From NCBI RefSeq assembly GCF_004362805.1, contig NZ_SNYF01000006.1, positions 434,001 to 498,000 of the forward strand: DNA of 64,000 nt, read 5' to 3'. Below, in pieces: positions 1 through 8,266 of the stretch. Position 1 is the first letter of the stretch; every line of letters begins with the position of its first letter. Under the pieces are notes generated by a model. The model saw nothing but the letters and a program-made list of their open reading frames with translations. It was not told the origin of the DNA and searched no databases. The position numbers were made by a program, and so were the translations under genes. The DNA comes from Algoriphagus boseongensis (lineage in GTDB: Bacteria; Bacteroidota; Bacteroidia; Cytophagales; Cyclobacteriaceae).

Positions 1-221
1 TGATTGTCATCGTTGAGTTCCACGTCGATTACGTAGTTGGCTTGTTGTTGCCAATACATATGTCCTGGCGCACCAGAGGCAGTTCTATAGACGTTGGGAG
101 TGCGAAGCATGGTGCCCAATTGTTCAAATCGGTACCCATGGTTCTGTTCAGTATGCTGGGCAAAGCTGTAATTCATTCCAGCGAGTCCAACTGCTGCAAT
201 AGCAATAATTTTCTTAAGCAT
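1..221 (-). CDS. M1 family metallopeptidase (aminopeptidase), N-terminal part only
   Basis: Partial gene running off the left edge; 73 N-terminal codons are visible, starting at the ATG at 221. The protein begins with a Sec signal peptide (MLKKIIAIAAVGLAG, cleavage probably after SFAQ). It continues with a segment containing GTMLRTPNVYRTASG and APGHMYWQQQANY, which I recognise as the conserved start of Bacteroidota M1 aminopeptidases; these are exported zinc enzymes that trim N-terminal residues from peptides. The HExxH zinc site lies outside the window, so catalysis cannot be checked. The family call rests on recognising this N-terminal region only. Confidence 0.7.
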   Translation of the reverse strand, partial: MLKKIIAIAAVGLAGMNYSFAQHTEQNHGYRFEQLGTMLRTPNVYRTASGAPGHMYWQQQANYVIDVELNDDN

Positions 222-299
222 AAGGTATAAGGGTAATGAATTGCGAATAAAAAGATTGATTTTCAAAAAGAAAAGAATTCTGTTTTCGGCGGTAAATTT

Positions 300-878
300 T
301 TACCAGAATTTGGTTTCCAGCATCAGCATACAGGCGACACCAAGTACAAAAGCGGAAACAACCAGAGTCCAGTCTTTTCTATTAACTCCCGCCAAATTCA
401 ATAAAGATGTCACCAAAAGGAAAGAAGCAACAATTACTATTTGCCCAACTTCCAAGCCTAAATTAAAAGCCAAAAGTGGCTGCCAGATGCTTGCCTCTTT
501 ACCCAAGAGCTCTTTTAGGTAATTGGAAAATCCCAATCCGTGGATCAGACCAAAGAAAATGGCAAAAATGTAGTTCAACTGAATTCCTTTTCCGGTTGAT
601 GGTTTTGGCTTGAAAATGCTGACCAGGGCTGTTACCGCTATGGTGACTGGAATTAAGAACTCAATAATTTCAGATTTGACTTGAATGATATTGAAGGTAG
701 CCAAAGCCAAAGTCAGGGAATGTCCGATGGTGAAGGCTGTGACGAGAATCAGGATCTTTTTCCAGTCTCTAGGCACATACACGGCACAAAGTGCCAACAC
801 GAAAAGGATGTGATCAAATCCCTTGATATCCAAAATATGCTGAAGACCAAGTTTGAAGTATAATTCAAATGAAGACAT
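300..878 (-). CDS. HupE/UreJ family membrane protein
   Basis: Polytopic inner-membrane protein of 192 aa with about six hydrophobic segments. It has the signature HupE/UreJ features: an N-terminal GFDHILFVLAL, a TIGHSLTLALA segment and a GLIHGLGFSNYL segment, with His residues inside membrane helices. HupE/UreJ proteins are proposed nickel or cobalt permeases of hydrogenase and urease systems, but no such enzyme genes are nearby, so the substrate is open. The gene is divergent from the DUF6702 gene at 963. In Bacteroidota, HupE-like and DUF6702 proteins and an M1 peptidase are often neighbours (recollection), which suggests a conserved but uncharacterised group. Confidence 0.8.
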   Translation of the reverse strand: MSSFELYFKLGLQHILDIKGFDHILFVLALCAVYVPRDWKKILILVTAFTIGHSLTLALATFNIIQVKSEIIEFLIPVTIAVTALVSIFKPKPSTGKGIQLNYIFAIFFGLIHGLGFSNYLKELLGKEASIWQPLLAFNLGLEVGQIVIVASFLLVTSLLNLAGVNRKDWTLVVSAFVLGVACMLMLETKFW

Positions 879-962
879 AGTTGGGTGATAAGCTGTCTAA
901 AGAGTTAACTTGCGGCAATATTACTGGATAATTCCTTAAGAATTGATTATCTCTCCGACTAA

Positions 963-1454
963 ATGAACTTCTCCTTAGTATCTATTCTGACCTCGTTTTG
1001 GATGATTTTGGTCCATCCTTTTTTCATCAGTTTGACCGAAATGAGGTATAACACCAATTCCAAAAAAATGGAAATTGCCCAGAAGATTTTTTGGGATGAT
1101 TTGGAAGTAAGTCTTTCAAAAGAATTCGGCCAATCCGTTGATTTTTTGAATCCTAAAGACAAAGCAAAACTCAACCAACAGCTTCAGACCTATCTTTTGA
1201 AGCATAATCAAGTATGGGTAAATGGGAAGGCTGTTGCCTTAAATTATTTAGGCTACGAAGTGGAAGAAGATGCTGCTTGGTTTTATTTGGAATCTGCAGC
1301 GGCAGAAACTCCCAAAACTGTGGAGATGAAAAATACAGTCCTCTTGGAGGAGTTTAATGGGCAGCAGAATATTGTCCATGTCTATTTCCAGTCAAAATCG
1401 CCCCGAAGTATGCTATTGGGAAAAGGGGAAGAAAAGGGGAAAGTGGAGTTTTAG
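963..1454 (+). CDS. DUF6702 family protein
   Basis: A 163 aa protein with a hydrophobic N-terminus (about residues 4-22, containing HPFFISLTEMRYN) that fits a signal peptide or membrane anchor. The body matches my recollection of the DUF6702 pattern: an HPF...SLTEM start, a region IFWDDLEVSLSKEFG, a KAKLNQQLQTYLLKH segment and a late VHVYFQSKSPRSMLL segment. The family is of unknown function and is common in Bacteroidota next to HupE-like or M1 peptidase genes, as here. The ATG at 963 is the first start after the divergent promoter region shared with the HupE-like gene. Confidence 0.72.
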   Translation: MNFSLVSILTSFWMILVHPFFISLTEMRYNTNSKKMEIAQKIFWDDLEVSLSKEFGQSVDFLNPKDKAKLNQQLQTYLLKHNQVWVNGKAVALNYLGYEVEEDAAWFYLESAAAETPKTVEMKNTVLLEEFNGQQNIVHVYFQSKSPRSMLLGKGEEKGKVEF

Positions 1455-1501
1455 AATAGATTTACAGGAAAAATACTTTGTATCGAGATCAAAAGTTGAA
1501 T

Positions 1502-1804
1502 ATGGATTTCTGGAAACTGTTTAATTTGATGATTCTGATTATACAGGTGATTTTAGTTTTAACAGGAACTCTTTTTAAGCAGATAGCATTCGGATGGGGG
1601 CTTGGCGATTTGATTTGGTATGGTTTGTTGTATTTAATGTTAATCATTCATTTAATATTAACTATAGTTGGATGGAAAAAATCAAGGAAATACCATCAAA
1701 AACTTTCACTAACATTTTTTCTACTTATAGTTTGGATTTGCCTCGAAGCTACTATCTGGAGAGATTCCGAATATGCTTGGAATGGTAAAATATTTCACGA
1801 TTAG
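1502..1804 (+). CDS. Small three- or four-helix membrane protein, unknown
   Basis: I do not recognise this family. The 100 aa product starts at the ATG at 1502 (MDFWKLFN); an upstream in-frame TTG at 1478 is less likely because it would add charged residues in front of the first helix. There are three clear hydrophobic segments: LMILIIQVILVLTGTLF, LIWYGLLYLMLIIHLILTIVG and LSLTFFLLIVWICLEAT. The protein ends in a short polar tail. It lies 47 nt after the DUF6702 gene and may be co-transcribed with it. It is convergent with glyS, with a bidirectional terminator between them. A real gene is likely, because the membrane pattern is coherent across the whole frame. Confidence 0.6.
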   Translation: MDFWKLFNLMILIIQVILVLTGTLFKQIAFGWGLGDLIWYGLLYLMLIIHLILTIVGWKKSRKYHQKLSLTFFLLIVWICLEATIWRDSEYAWNGKIFHD

Positions 1805-1815
1805 AAATTAGTGGT

Positions 1816-1856
1816 AAAAAAAGCCGCCAAAAACTCAATTCTGACGGCTTTTTAAT
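1816..1856. terminator. Bidirectional intrinsic terminator
   Basis: Inverted repeat AAAAAGCCG (1818-1826) and CGGCTTTTT (1845-1853), with A-rich and T-rich flanks on either side. It can end both the plus-strand membrane protein gene and the minus-strand glyS gene. Confidence 0.8.
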
Positions 1857-1883
1857 TTCAAATCGGACACCCGACTTCGGTCA

Positions 1884-3350
1884 TTAAATCTTTTCAAATA
1901 TTCTTCTAAAGCTCGTCGCTTCGGCGATTCGTCCATGAAGCTCCGAGATGGCTACACGTTCCTGCTCGGTAGTGTCGCGGTGACGGATGGTAACCGTATT
2001 GTCCTCCAAGGTCTGATGATCCACAGCAATACAGAACGGAGTTCCGATCAAGTCCTGACGGGTATAGCGCTTGCCGATTGATCCGGAATCTTCATAGATG
2101 ATATTGAAATCGTACTTCAACAAGTTCATAATTTCCTGTCCTTTTTCTGGTAGCCCATCTTTTTTCACAATTGGAAGAATAGCAGCCTTTACTGGAGCGA
2201 TAGCCGGATGGAATTTCAAGTAAGTTCTGCTTTTCTCCTCAGTGCTTTCTTCAGTGTAAGCATTGCAAAGCGTCAAGAGGAACAGTCGGTCTGCACCGAT
2301 CGAAGTCTCGATCACGTAAGGGATGTAATTTTGGTTGATCTCCGGATCGAAGTACTGTTGCTTTTTCTTGGAGTATTCCTGATGTGATTTCAAGTCGAAA
2401 TCTGTTCTGGAGTGGATTCCTTCCACTTCTTTAAATCCAAAAGGAAACTCAAACTCGATATCCATCGCCGCATTAGCATAGTGCGCCAATTTCTCGTGGT
2501 CGTGTTTGCGAAGCTTTGCCGCAGGAGTACCCAAGGCCAAATGCCATCTCATTCGAGTATCGGCCCATTTTTGATACCAATCTAGTTCGGTACCAGGGCG
2601 CACGAAGAATTGCATTTCCATTTGTTCAAATTCACGCATACGGAAGATGAACTGACGGGCGACGATCTCATTTCTGAAGGCCTTTCCAATCTGAGCGATT
2701 CCAAAAGGAACTTTCATTCTCGCCGTCTTCTGCACATTGAGGAAGTTGACAAAAATACCCTGAGCAGTTTCCGGACGTAGATAAATGGTAGAAGCATCTT
2801 CGGCTACTGAACCCACTTGCGTAGAAAACATCAAGTTGAATTGACGTACATCCGTCCAGTTGGAGGTGCCGGAGATCGGGCATTTGATGCCTTCGTTGGT
2901 GATCAGGTCACGAACACCAGCTAGGTCTTCTGCTTCCAAAAGTCTGGCTAAAGCAGCGGTAAGCGATCTTGCCTTTTCCACCTGACCTTCATTTTCCAAC
3001 TTGGCAGCATGCTCTTCCACCAAGACATCAGCACGGTAGCGCTTCTTGCTGTCCTTGTTGTCGATCATAGGATCGTTAAAAGAATCCACGTGACCGGAAG
3101 CTTTCCAAGTGGTCGGATGCATAAAGATAGCCGCATCGATACCGACGATATTGTCGGACACTCGGGTCATGGTTTCCCACCAGAGTCGCTTCAAGTTGTT
3201 TTTCAATTCTACTCCGTAAGCCCCGTAATCGTACACAGCCTGCAAGCCATCATAGATCTCCGAACTAGGGTACACAAAACCATACTCTTTGGCATGGGAA
3301 ATAATATCTTTCAATTGGGCGTTTTCGCCGGGAGTTTCTGTCTTTGCCAT
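1884..3350 (-). CDS. glyS: Glycyl-tRNA synthetase (dimeric, eukaryote-like type)
   Basis: Charges tRNA-Gly with glycine using ATP in the cytoplasm. The 488 aa class II synthetase is of the single-chain homodimer type, not the alpha2beta2 type. Visible hallmarks are the N-terminal GFVYPSSEIYDGLQAVYDYG, the motif LRPETAQGIFVNFLN, the motif 2 region IGKAFRNEIVARQFIFRMREFEQ (split here by family usage), and a C-terminal anticodon-binding domain containing SIGKRYTRQDLIGTPFC. The length is normal for the family. I place the start at the ATG at 3350, because the alternative upstream TTG lies inside the -7 promoter box (3357-3364). That box sits exactly 6 nt before the ATG, so the mRNA is probably leaderless. 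Confidence 0.95.
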   Translation of the reverse strand: MAKTETPGENAQLKDIISHAKEYGFVYPSSEIYDGLQAVYDYGAYGVELKNNLKRLWWETMTRVSDNIVGIDAAIFMHPTTWKASGHVDSFNDPMIDNKDSKKRYRADVLVEEHAAKLENEGQVEKARSLTAALARLLEAEDLAGVRDLITNEGIKCPISGTSNWTDVRQFNLMFSTQVGSVAEDASTIYLRPETAQGIFVNFLNVQKTARMKVPFGIAQIGKAFRNEIVARQFIFRMREFEQMEMQFFVRPGTELDWYQKWADTRMRWHLALGTPAAKLRKHDHEKLAHYANAAMDIEFEFPFGFKEVEGIHSRTDFDLKSHQEYSKKKQQYFDPEINQNYIPYVIETSIGADRLFLLTLCNAYTEESTEEKSRTYLKFHPAIAPVKAAILPIVKKDGLPEKGQEIMNLLKYDFNIIYEDSGSIGKRYTRQDLIGTPFCIAVDHQTLEDNTVTIRHRDTTEQERVAISELHGRIAEATSFRRIFEKI

Positions 3351-3356
3351 AGGGCG

Positions 3357-3364
3357 CAAAATTA
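3357..3364 (-). promoter_or_regulatory. -7 promoter box of glyS (leaderless type)
   Basis: The minus strand reads TAATTTTG, an exact match to the Bacteroidota -7 consensus TAnnTTTG, followed by 6 nt (CGCCCT) and then ATG. Transcription should start at or next to the A of the start codon. No clear -33 TTG is seen at the expected distance. Confidence 0.65.
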
Positions 3365-3431
3365 AGGAAACTAATTGATTTGAGGGGAGAGGAGTTGATT
3401 CATAATTATTCTTTCCTCCTGAATTTGAATT

Positions 3432-3468
3432 AAAAAAGCCACGAATCTTTAGAATTCATGGCCTTTTC
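3432..3468 (-). terminator. Terminator of the small barrel gene
   Basis: Imperfect hairpin GCCACGAAT (3438-3446) and ATTCATGGC (3454-3462) with one mismatch. On the minus strand it is followed by TTTTTT. It separates the barrel gene (ends 3489) from glyS. Confidence 0.7.
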
Positions 3469-3488
3469 TAGAAATAAGAATTTAGATC

Positions 3489-3926
3489 TTATCGAAATGT
3501 GTATTTAAATCCTATTCCACCTCGAAGGTAACTTCCTTCGTTTCCATAAATCACAGGGGCCGCTTCCATCAAAAAACCAAAATTTTTATTGTCCAATGGT
3601 TTGATAAGCACACCAATTGGAACAACCAAATAAGAATCATTGTAATACCGATCTTTTCGGCGATTGTAATAATCAAATAGTCCCAAACCAATGCCGAAGT
3701 AGGCATTGACCTCAGATTTTTGAACAAAATTATAGGCTCCTACTAGCTCTAGTCCTACCTCTTGCCCTAGGCCTAATCGAGCTTCTCCAAAGAATTCTTT
3801 GTCAGGATTGGTGCCGACCGTGATAAAGGTCCGGGTATTTTGGAAATTGATTCCGGCACTGACCTGTGCTTTGGATATGGATACCAGTCCAAAAAAGGCC
3901 AAGAAAAGAATTATTGATTTTTTCAT
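3489..3926 (-). CDS. Small secreted beta-barrel-like protein, unknown
   Basis: A 145 aa protein with a clear Sec signal peptide (MKKSIILFLAFFGLVSISKA, then QVSAG). The mature part is made of short alternating stretches rich in Gly, Tyr and Phe (ARLGLGQEVGLELVGAYNF, YFGIGLGLFDYYN) and ends in FKYTFR. A terminal aromatic residue near the end of an amphipathic strand is typical of small outer-membrane beta-barrels. About eight strands could be formed. No specific family is recognised. It has its own terminator and stands alone between glyS and the oxidoreductase gene. Outer-membrane location is an inference from strand pattern and signal peptide. Confidence 0.7.
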   Translation of the reverse strand: MKKSIILFLAFFGLVSISKAQVSAGINFQNTRTFITVGTNPDKEFFGEARLGLGQEVGLELVGAYNFVQKSEVNAYFGIGLGLFDYYNRRKDRYYNDSYLVVPIGVLIKPLDNKNFGFLMEAAPVIYGNEGSYLRGGIGFKYTFR

Positions 3927-3980
3927 GGTAAATAAAGTTGGTTGAGTAGGCCTTTTGGCAAACTCTCTGCCAATTTCAAT

Positions 3981-5027
3981 CTACCAAGCACCTTCCTCCT
4001 GGGAAATAATTTTCCCTTCTTTAGCAGAGGTAAAGCTAGCTTCAATCAACTTGAGTACAGTAATCGTTTGGTTTAGAGTCACCTGAAGTGGAGTATTCCT
4101 TAAGATCGCATCTGCTACATTTTGGTAAAAAATCCGGTAATCACCATTTAGGGTTGGATAAGGAATCGTCTCGTTTTCTAAATAAAGCTTGCCCCATCTC
4201 TCCTCTGGATCCACGCCCCAATTCTTTCCTTCAGGCTTTTTACCTTCTTTGAAAGCCTGTTCCTGTACATCTAGGAAATACTTTTGGTAACTCCCTTTTT
4301 CTCCCATCAAGATAAATTTTGGAGTGGGAACGCTAGCCAATACGCTGGCAGTCACTCGGGCTTTGAAGCCTGGATAGAATAAGGAAATGTCAAAATAGTC
4401 ATCCGCGACCGCATGGGTGCGTTGCTTTTGGATATCCGCAAAAATTGATTTAGGCTTGCCAAAAAGTAATACGATCTGATCTATCAAATGAACTCCCAGA
4501 TCATAGGTAATCCCATTTCCCGGGACTTCTTTTTCTCTCCAGTTTTCAGAAACCTGAGGTCTAAAGCGATCAAAATGGGATTCCAAATAGACTAATCTTC
4601 CGAGAGTTTCTTCCTTGACAATTTTTTGAAGGGTTCTAAAGTCCCCATCAAATCTCCTGTTGTGGAAGACACTCAGGACTACTTGGTTCTCTTTGGCTAA
4701 TTGCTCGAGTTCTGCTGCTTCCCAAGAATGAATAGTCACAGGCTTATCCACTACCACGTGCTTTCTTTTTGCGATGCATTGCTTAGCCATGGGAAAATGG
4801 AATTCATTCGGCGTGGTAATGCAGATAAGATCTGCTACATCCGCTTCTAAAAGTTCCTCCAGACTTCGGAAAGTTTGTACGCCCGGAAATTTTTGCTGGC
4901 ATCGATTTCCGTTTCTTTCCACAACCGCCACAAAATCCAAATCTGGGCAGACTTCGAGTAAAGGGGCATGCATTTTTTCAGCTACTGAGCCATAGCCAAC
5001 TAAAGCCGTACGAATCGGGGAATTCAT
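3981..5027 (-). CDS. Gfo/Idh/MocA family oxidoreductase
   Basis: An NAD(P)-dependent sugar or inositol dehydrogenase-type protein of 348 aa, cytoplasmic (no signal peptide). The N-terminal Rossmann motif is ALVGYGSVAEKMH (residues 8-20). The family EKP motif appears as VVVDKPV, so Glu is replaced by Asp while the key Lys is kept. The C-terminal alpha/beta domain contains GNGITYDLGVHLIDQ, with the Asp and His expected in the active site. The start is only 9 nt downstream of the response regulator gene, so it is probably the last gene of that signalling operon. The substrate cannot be told from sequence. Confidence 0.88.
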   Translation of the reverse strand: MNSPIRTALVGYGSVAEKMHAPLLEVCPDLDFVAVVERNGNRCQQKFPGVQTFRSLEELLEADVADLICITTPNEFHFPMAKQCIAKRKHVVVDKPVTIHSWEAAELEQLAKENQVVLSVFHNRRFDGDFRTLQKIVKEETLGRLVYLESHFDRFRPQVSENWREKEVPGNGITYDLGVHLIDQIVLLFGKPKSIFADIQKQRTHAVADDYFDISLFYPGFKARVTASVLASVPTPKFILMGEKGSYQKYFLDVQEQAFKEGKKPEGKNWGVDPEERWGKLYLENETIPYPTLNGDYRIFYQNVADAILRNTPLQVTLNQTITVLKLIEASFTSAKEGKIISQEEGAW

Positions 5028-5036
5028 GTAATTAGA

Positions 5037-5663
5037 TTAAAGGTTCATTTCCTTGACCTTATTGAGCAGGTCCACCATGGAATTTACCTGTAGTTTCAGG
5101 TTGATATTTTTTCGGTGAGTCTCTACCGTTTGAATACTCAAACAAAGAGAATCCGCGATGTCTTTGTTGATCATGCCTTCGCTGATCATTTTGAGAATTT
5201 GGGTTTCTCGGCGCGAAAGCCTGTATTTTTCCCTAAACCCATCAAAAAATGGCCCTTGTTTAGCCTGCTGTATAACTCGGTTGAAGTTCTTTAAATACCT
5301 TCCTTCATAGACTTCCGTGATTGTAAAAATCAATTCATCCGGATCGGCATCTTTCAGGATAAATGCATCCGCACCTAGATGAATGGCTTCCTTGAAGATC
5401 TTCTCCTCATCGTACATGGAAAGGACAATTATTTTAGTATCGGGAAAATGTGCCTTGGCGTATTTCAATACCTCGAATCCATTGACCAAAGGCATGTTCA
5501 AGTCAGTTAGGATGACATCAACGGTATTGTTTTTAAGATATTCTAAAAGTTCCTTCCCGTTGGGAAATACTTCTTCCACCAAAAATCCCTCGTGCTCTTC
5601 AATCAGTCCTTCGAGGGCTTTTGCAAAAAGCTTATGGTCGTCAGCAAGTACGATCCGAATCAT
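5037..5663 (-). CDS. NarL/FixJ-type response regulator (REC + LuxR HTH)
   Basis: A 208 aa transcription regulator controlled by phosphorylation. The receiver domain (1-120) has the acidic pair in VLADDHKLF, the phosphoacceptor Asp in VILTDLNMP, the Ser of VLSMYDE and the invariant Lys in FILKDAD. The LuxR-type helix-turn-helix (about 140-205) contains LSRRETQILKMISEG and SIQTVETHRKNI. It is preceded by 62 nt and the kinase gene at 5726, and is the only response regulator in the block that carries two histidine kinases. It most likely takes phosphate from both (inference). Target genes may include the adjoining oxidoreductase gene. Confidence 0.93.
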   Translation of the reverse strand: MIRIVLADDHKLFAKALEGLIEEHEGFLVEEVFPNGKELLEYLKNNTVDVILTDLNMPLVNGFEVLKYAKAHFPDTKIIVLSMYDEEKIFKEAIHLGADAFILKDADPDELIFTITEVYEGRYLKNFNRVIQQAKQGPFFDGFREKYRLSRRETQILKMISEGMINKDIADSLCLSIQTVETHRKNINLKLQVNSMVDLLNKVKEMNL

Positions 5664-5725
5664 ATTAAGAGGATTTTTTTAAGGATGGGTAACTACTAAA
5701 GGTTTCTGAAGTTAGGGTTGATTAT

Positions 5726-6481
5726 TCAATTTGGCAACTCTAATTCTATAAAGGTTCCTTTTCCGACTTCAGATGACAGGGAAAATTTTCCACCAATGGT
5801 CTCCATTCTCTTTTTCAGATTAAACATTCCGCTCCCTTTGCTTTCCTGTTTGGTATCAAACCCTTTTCCATCATCTATAATCTGAATTTTTCTGGCCCCC
5901 TGCTCTTCAATAAGTTTGATTTCAATCAAATTCGGGTTAGCATGTTTTAGCGTATTGTTAAGGCATTCTTGGATCACGCGAATCAAAACCAACTTTTGGT
6001 CTTTTGGAAAGGAACCAAAGCTTTCAATTGTTTCCAGTTTGGTTTCGCAGTGTCCTGTAGATTTGATTTTCTCGAGCTGCTGTCCGATGAATTCTTCCAG
6101 TCTTACAGATTCTACCCAGTCCAGATTTAAAGTTTTTGAAAGCCCCCTGACTTCCTGAATGATCTGGTTAAGGTATTCTTTACCTTCTGCCTGTTTTTCC
6201 GGTTTGGAAGAGTTGAGATAAAGTTTGGCTAAGGATAGGAGCTGCCCAATATTGTCATGCAATTCCCTGCCAACATGGGAAAGTGTGTCCTGCTGGATTT
6301 CGTTTTCGATATTCAATAGAGTCTTTTCATATTCAGTTTTTAATTTCTCAATCCTTTCCCTGTTTTGGATCTGTCGCTGTCGGTGGAGGACTACCATGGC
6401 TACTACAAAGGTCCCCATAAGGACAGCTAAAAAAGCCCCAGAGAAAAGCAGAAAAGTAAATTGATTGGCTTCAGGCTGCAT
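5726..6481 (-). CDS. Sensor histidine kinase (HisKA_3 type), copy 1
   Basis: A membrane-anchored kinase of 251 aa. One N-terminal helix (about 9-30, FLLFSGAFLAVLMGTFVVAM) leads into a coiled linker rich in Arg/Gln/Glu. The phosphoacceptor is the His of RELHDNIGQLL. The HATPase_c domain has an N-box (VIQECLNNTLKHA), a G1 box (DDGKGFD) and a G2 box (GSGMFNLKKRM), so it should be active. There is no periplasmic sensing domain; sensing probably depends on the membrane protein encoded immediately upstream, whose gene overlaps this one by 11 nt. It is almost identical over the kinase part to the second copy at 7454-8209. Confidence 0.93.
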   Translation of the reverse strand: MQPEANQFTFLLFSGAFLAVLMGTFVVAMVVLHRQRQIQNRERIEKLKTEYEKTLLNIENEIQQDTLSHVGRELHDNIGQLLSLAKLYLNSSKPEKQAEGKEYLNQIIQEVRGLSKTLNLDWVESVRLEEFIGQQLEKIKSTGHCETKLETIESFGSFPKDQKLVLIRVIQECLNNTLKHANPNLIEIKLIEEQGARKIQIIDDGKGFDTKQESKGSGMFNLKKRMETIGGKFSLSSEVGKGTFIELELPN

Positions 6482-7229
6482 TCTGGATTAATTTGTTTTT
6501 TGATTTCCGCACTTCGAGAAAGAAATAAAGGCCAATAAAAATGAACAACAAAAGGTAGAGGACCATTGAAATGTAATTGAAAAAGAAATAAAGATCCAAG
6601 TCATTAAAAACAAGGTAATCAAATGCGATATCGGAAAGGAAGGATAAGGCGCTTTGAAAAAGGATCAGCGTGACGATCCAGAAATTCCAGTTTTTAATCA
6701 GATCTACTTCTAAATGTTTTTCTTCAGATATTACATCAATGAAATAGAGCCCGCATCCGAAGATTAGGGAGGCATTGCCGAGAAAATAAATTGGAGGCTG
6801 AAAATCGTAAAGTGGATACCATCCAAATACTTGCACAATTGTACAAACTGCAACAAACGTCCAGATTAATACCAGAATAATCCTTTTTTTGGTTTGTGAA
6901 TAAATCAATTGGTGCAAGTATATAAGGAGGAGGATTTTGGAAAGGTGGAAGTTGAAGAAATTGGTAACCCAAAGGTTCCAGCCTTTAAAATCTGTATCTC
7001 CGATTAACTGGTGAACAGAAGCGTTGAATTGCTTGTCTACCAAGACGTAAATTGCCAGAAATTCATAGAAGTACACAAGCACCACAAAGGAAAAAAGCAG
7101 GGATAAATCTATTTGCCTCTTCTTCTCTTTTGATAAAAAAAGAAAAACGGAAATAACTATTGGCCCTAATCCAGCTAAAATCTCCACATAGAGATTATTT
7201 TCTATTCTGGAAAAAAAATCCTGAATCAC
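6471..7229 (-). CDS. Seven-helix membrane protein, putative sensor partner, copy 1
   Basis: I do not recognise a named family. The 252 aa product has about seven hydrophobic segments covering nearly its whole length. Between helices 2 and 3 is a polar stretch with QLIGDTDFKGWNLW. Later come the PLYDFQPPIYFLGN and FGCGLYF segments. The same landmarks in the same order occur in the product of 8267-9052 (FLGNTEFPNYNLW, PIYLNQPIIF, ASGLYF), so the two are diverged paralogues. Its end overlaps the kinase gene start by 11 nt, which indicates translational coupling. The role as signal input for the kinase is inferred from this arrangement. Confidence 0.75.
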   Translation of the reverse strand: MIQDFFSRIENNLYVEILAGLGPIVISVFLFLSKEKKRQIDLSLLFSFVVLVYFYEFLAIYVLVDKQFNASVHQLIGDTDFKGWNLWVTNFFNFHLSKILLLIYLHQLIYSQTKKRIILVLIWTFVAVCTIVQVFGWYPLYDFQPPIYFLGNASLIFGCGLYFIDVISEEKHLEVDLIKNWNFWIVTLILFQSALSFLSDIAFDYLVFNDLDLYFFFNYISMVLYLLLFIFIGLYFFLEVRKSKNKLIQNAA

Positions 7230-7410
7230 TTTTATATTTATTTAAACCATGGAGAAAATATCCTTCTTTTATTATAAAATAGTTTCATCTAATGCATATA
7301 TCAACTCTTCGTTCATCTTGATCAATCTTTCGAGTGCTTTTTAGCAAAATGTTTGTAGTCTTCGACCTGTACAATCTTTTTCAAGGGATGGCTTTAGTTT
7401 TAGAATAAGG

Positions 7411-7433
7411 GAAAAAACTCTATTCGAGTTTTC
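7411..7433 (-). terminator. Terminator after kinase copy 2
   Basis: Inverted repeat with arms GAAAACTC and GAGTTTTT on the minus strand, located just after the stop of the kinase gene at 7454. It suggests that the two sensor/kinase modules are separate transcription units. Confidence 0.55.
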
Positions 7434-7453
7434 TTGAAAATTGGACTCTTATT

Positions 7454-8209
7454 CTAATCTGGTAATAATAATTCTATTCGTGTACCTTTTCCAATTTCGG
7501 AGGATAGGGAAAATTTTCCTCCTATAGTTTCCATCCTCTTTTTCAGATTAAACATTCCGCTTCCGTTGCTTGCTTCTCTTGTATCAAACCCTTTTCCATC
7601 ATCTATAATCTGAATTTTTCTGATCCCTTTTTCTTTCAAAAGTTTGATCTCAATCAGATTCGGGTTGGCATGTTTTAGCGTATTGTTAAGACATTCTTGA
7701 ATCACGCGAATTAAAACCAACTTTTGGTCTTTTGGAAAGGAACCAAAGCTTTCAATTGCTTCCAATTTGGTATCGCAGTGTTCTGTAGATTTGATTTTCT
7801 CGAGCTGCTGTCCGATGAATTCTTCCAGTCTTATAGATTCTACCCAGTCCAGATTCAAGGATTTTGAAAGACCCCGGACTTCTTGAATGATCTGGTTGAG
7901 GTATTCTTTGCCTTCTGCCTGTTTTTCCGGTTTGGCGGAGTTGAGATAAAGTTTTGCCAAGGAAAGGAGCTGCCCAATATTGTCATGCAATTCCCTGCCC
8001 ACTTGAGAAAGGGTGTCTTGCTGAATTTCGTTTTCGATATTCAGGAGAGTCTTCTCGTGCTCCGACTTGATCTGGTCCATTTTCTGACGGTTTTGAGCCT
8101 GACGCTGCCGATGGATAAAGACCATCGCCACAACGAAAGTAGACATCAATCCCCCAAGGAAAAGTGTACTGAAAATGATGACGTAAATCTGATCTTCAGT
8201 TGGATTCAT
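7454..8209 (-). CDS. Sensor histidine kinase (HisKA_3 type), copy 2
   Basis: A 251 aa kinase, the same length as the copy at 5726-6481. Starting at the ATG at 8209 (MNPTEDQ) gives the same length and alignment as copy 1; an in-frame TTG 18 nt upstream is rejected. It has one N-terminal helix, HRQRQ linker, RELHDNIGQLL phosphoacceptor motif, N-box VIQECLNNTLKHA and G boxes DDGKGFD and GSGMFNLKKRM. By eye only about 20 residues differ from copy 1 over the last 200, and the DNA is also nearly identical in places (7668-7855 against 5940-6127). Differences cluster at the linker and the C-terminal end. It is preceded by the membrane protein gene at 8267 (57 nt gap). Confidence 0.93.
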   Translation of the reverse strand: MNPTEDQIYVIIFSTLFLGGLMSTFVVAMVFIHRQRQAQNRQKMDQIKSEHEKTLLNIENEIQQDTLSQVGRELHDNIGQLLSLAKLYLNSAKPEKQAEGKEYLNQIIQEVRGLSKSLNLDWVESIRLEEFIGQQLEKIKSTEHCDTKLEAIESFGSFPKDQKLVLIRVIQECLNNTLKHANPNLIEIKLLKEKGIRKIQIIDDGKGFDTREASNGSGMFNLKKRMETIGGKFSLSSEIGKGTRIELLLPD

Positions 8210-8266
8210 AGAATGCTTCTTTATCAAATGTAGTAGGAAGCTGCTGAGCTCCTTTTAAATCAATCA

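Noticed and set aside
7883..8233. Plus-strand frame (116 codons) opposite kinase copy 2
   Set aside because: A shadow of the conserved kinase; the equivalent region in copy 1 does not keep the frame.
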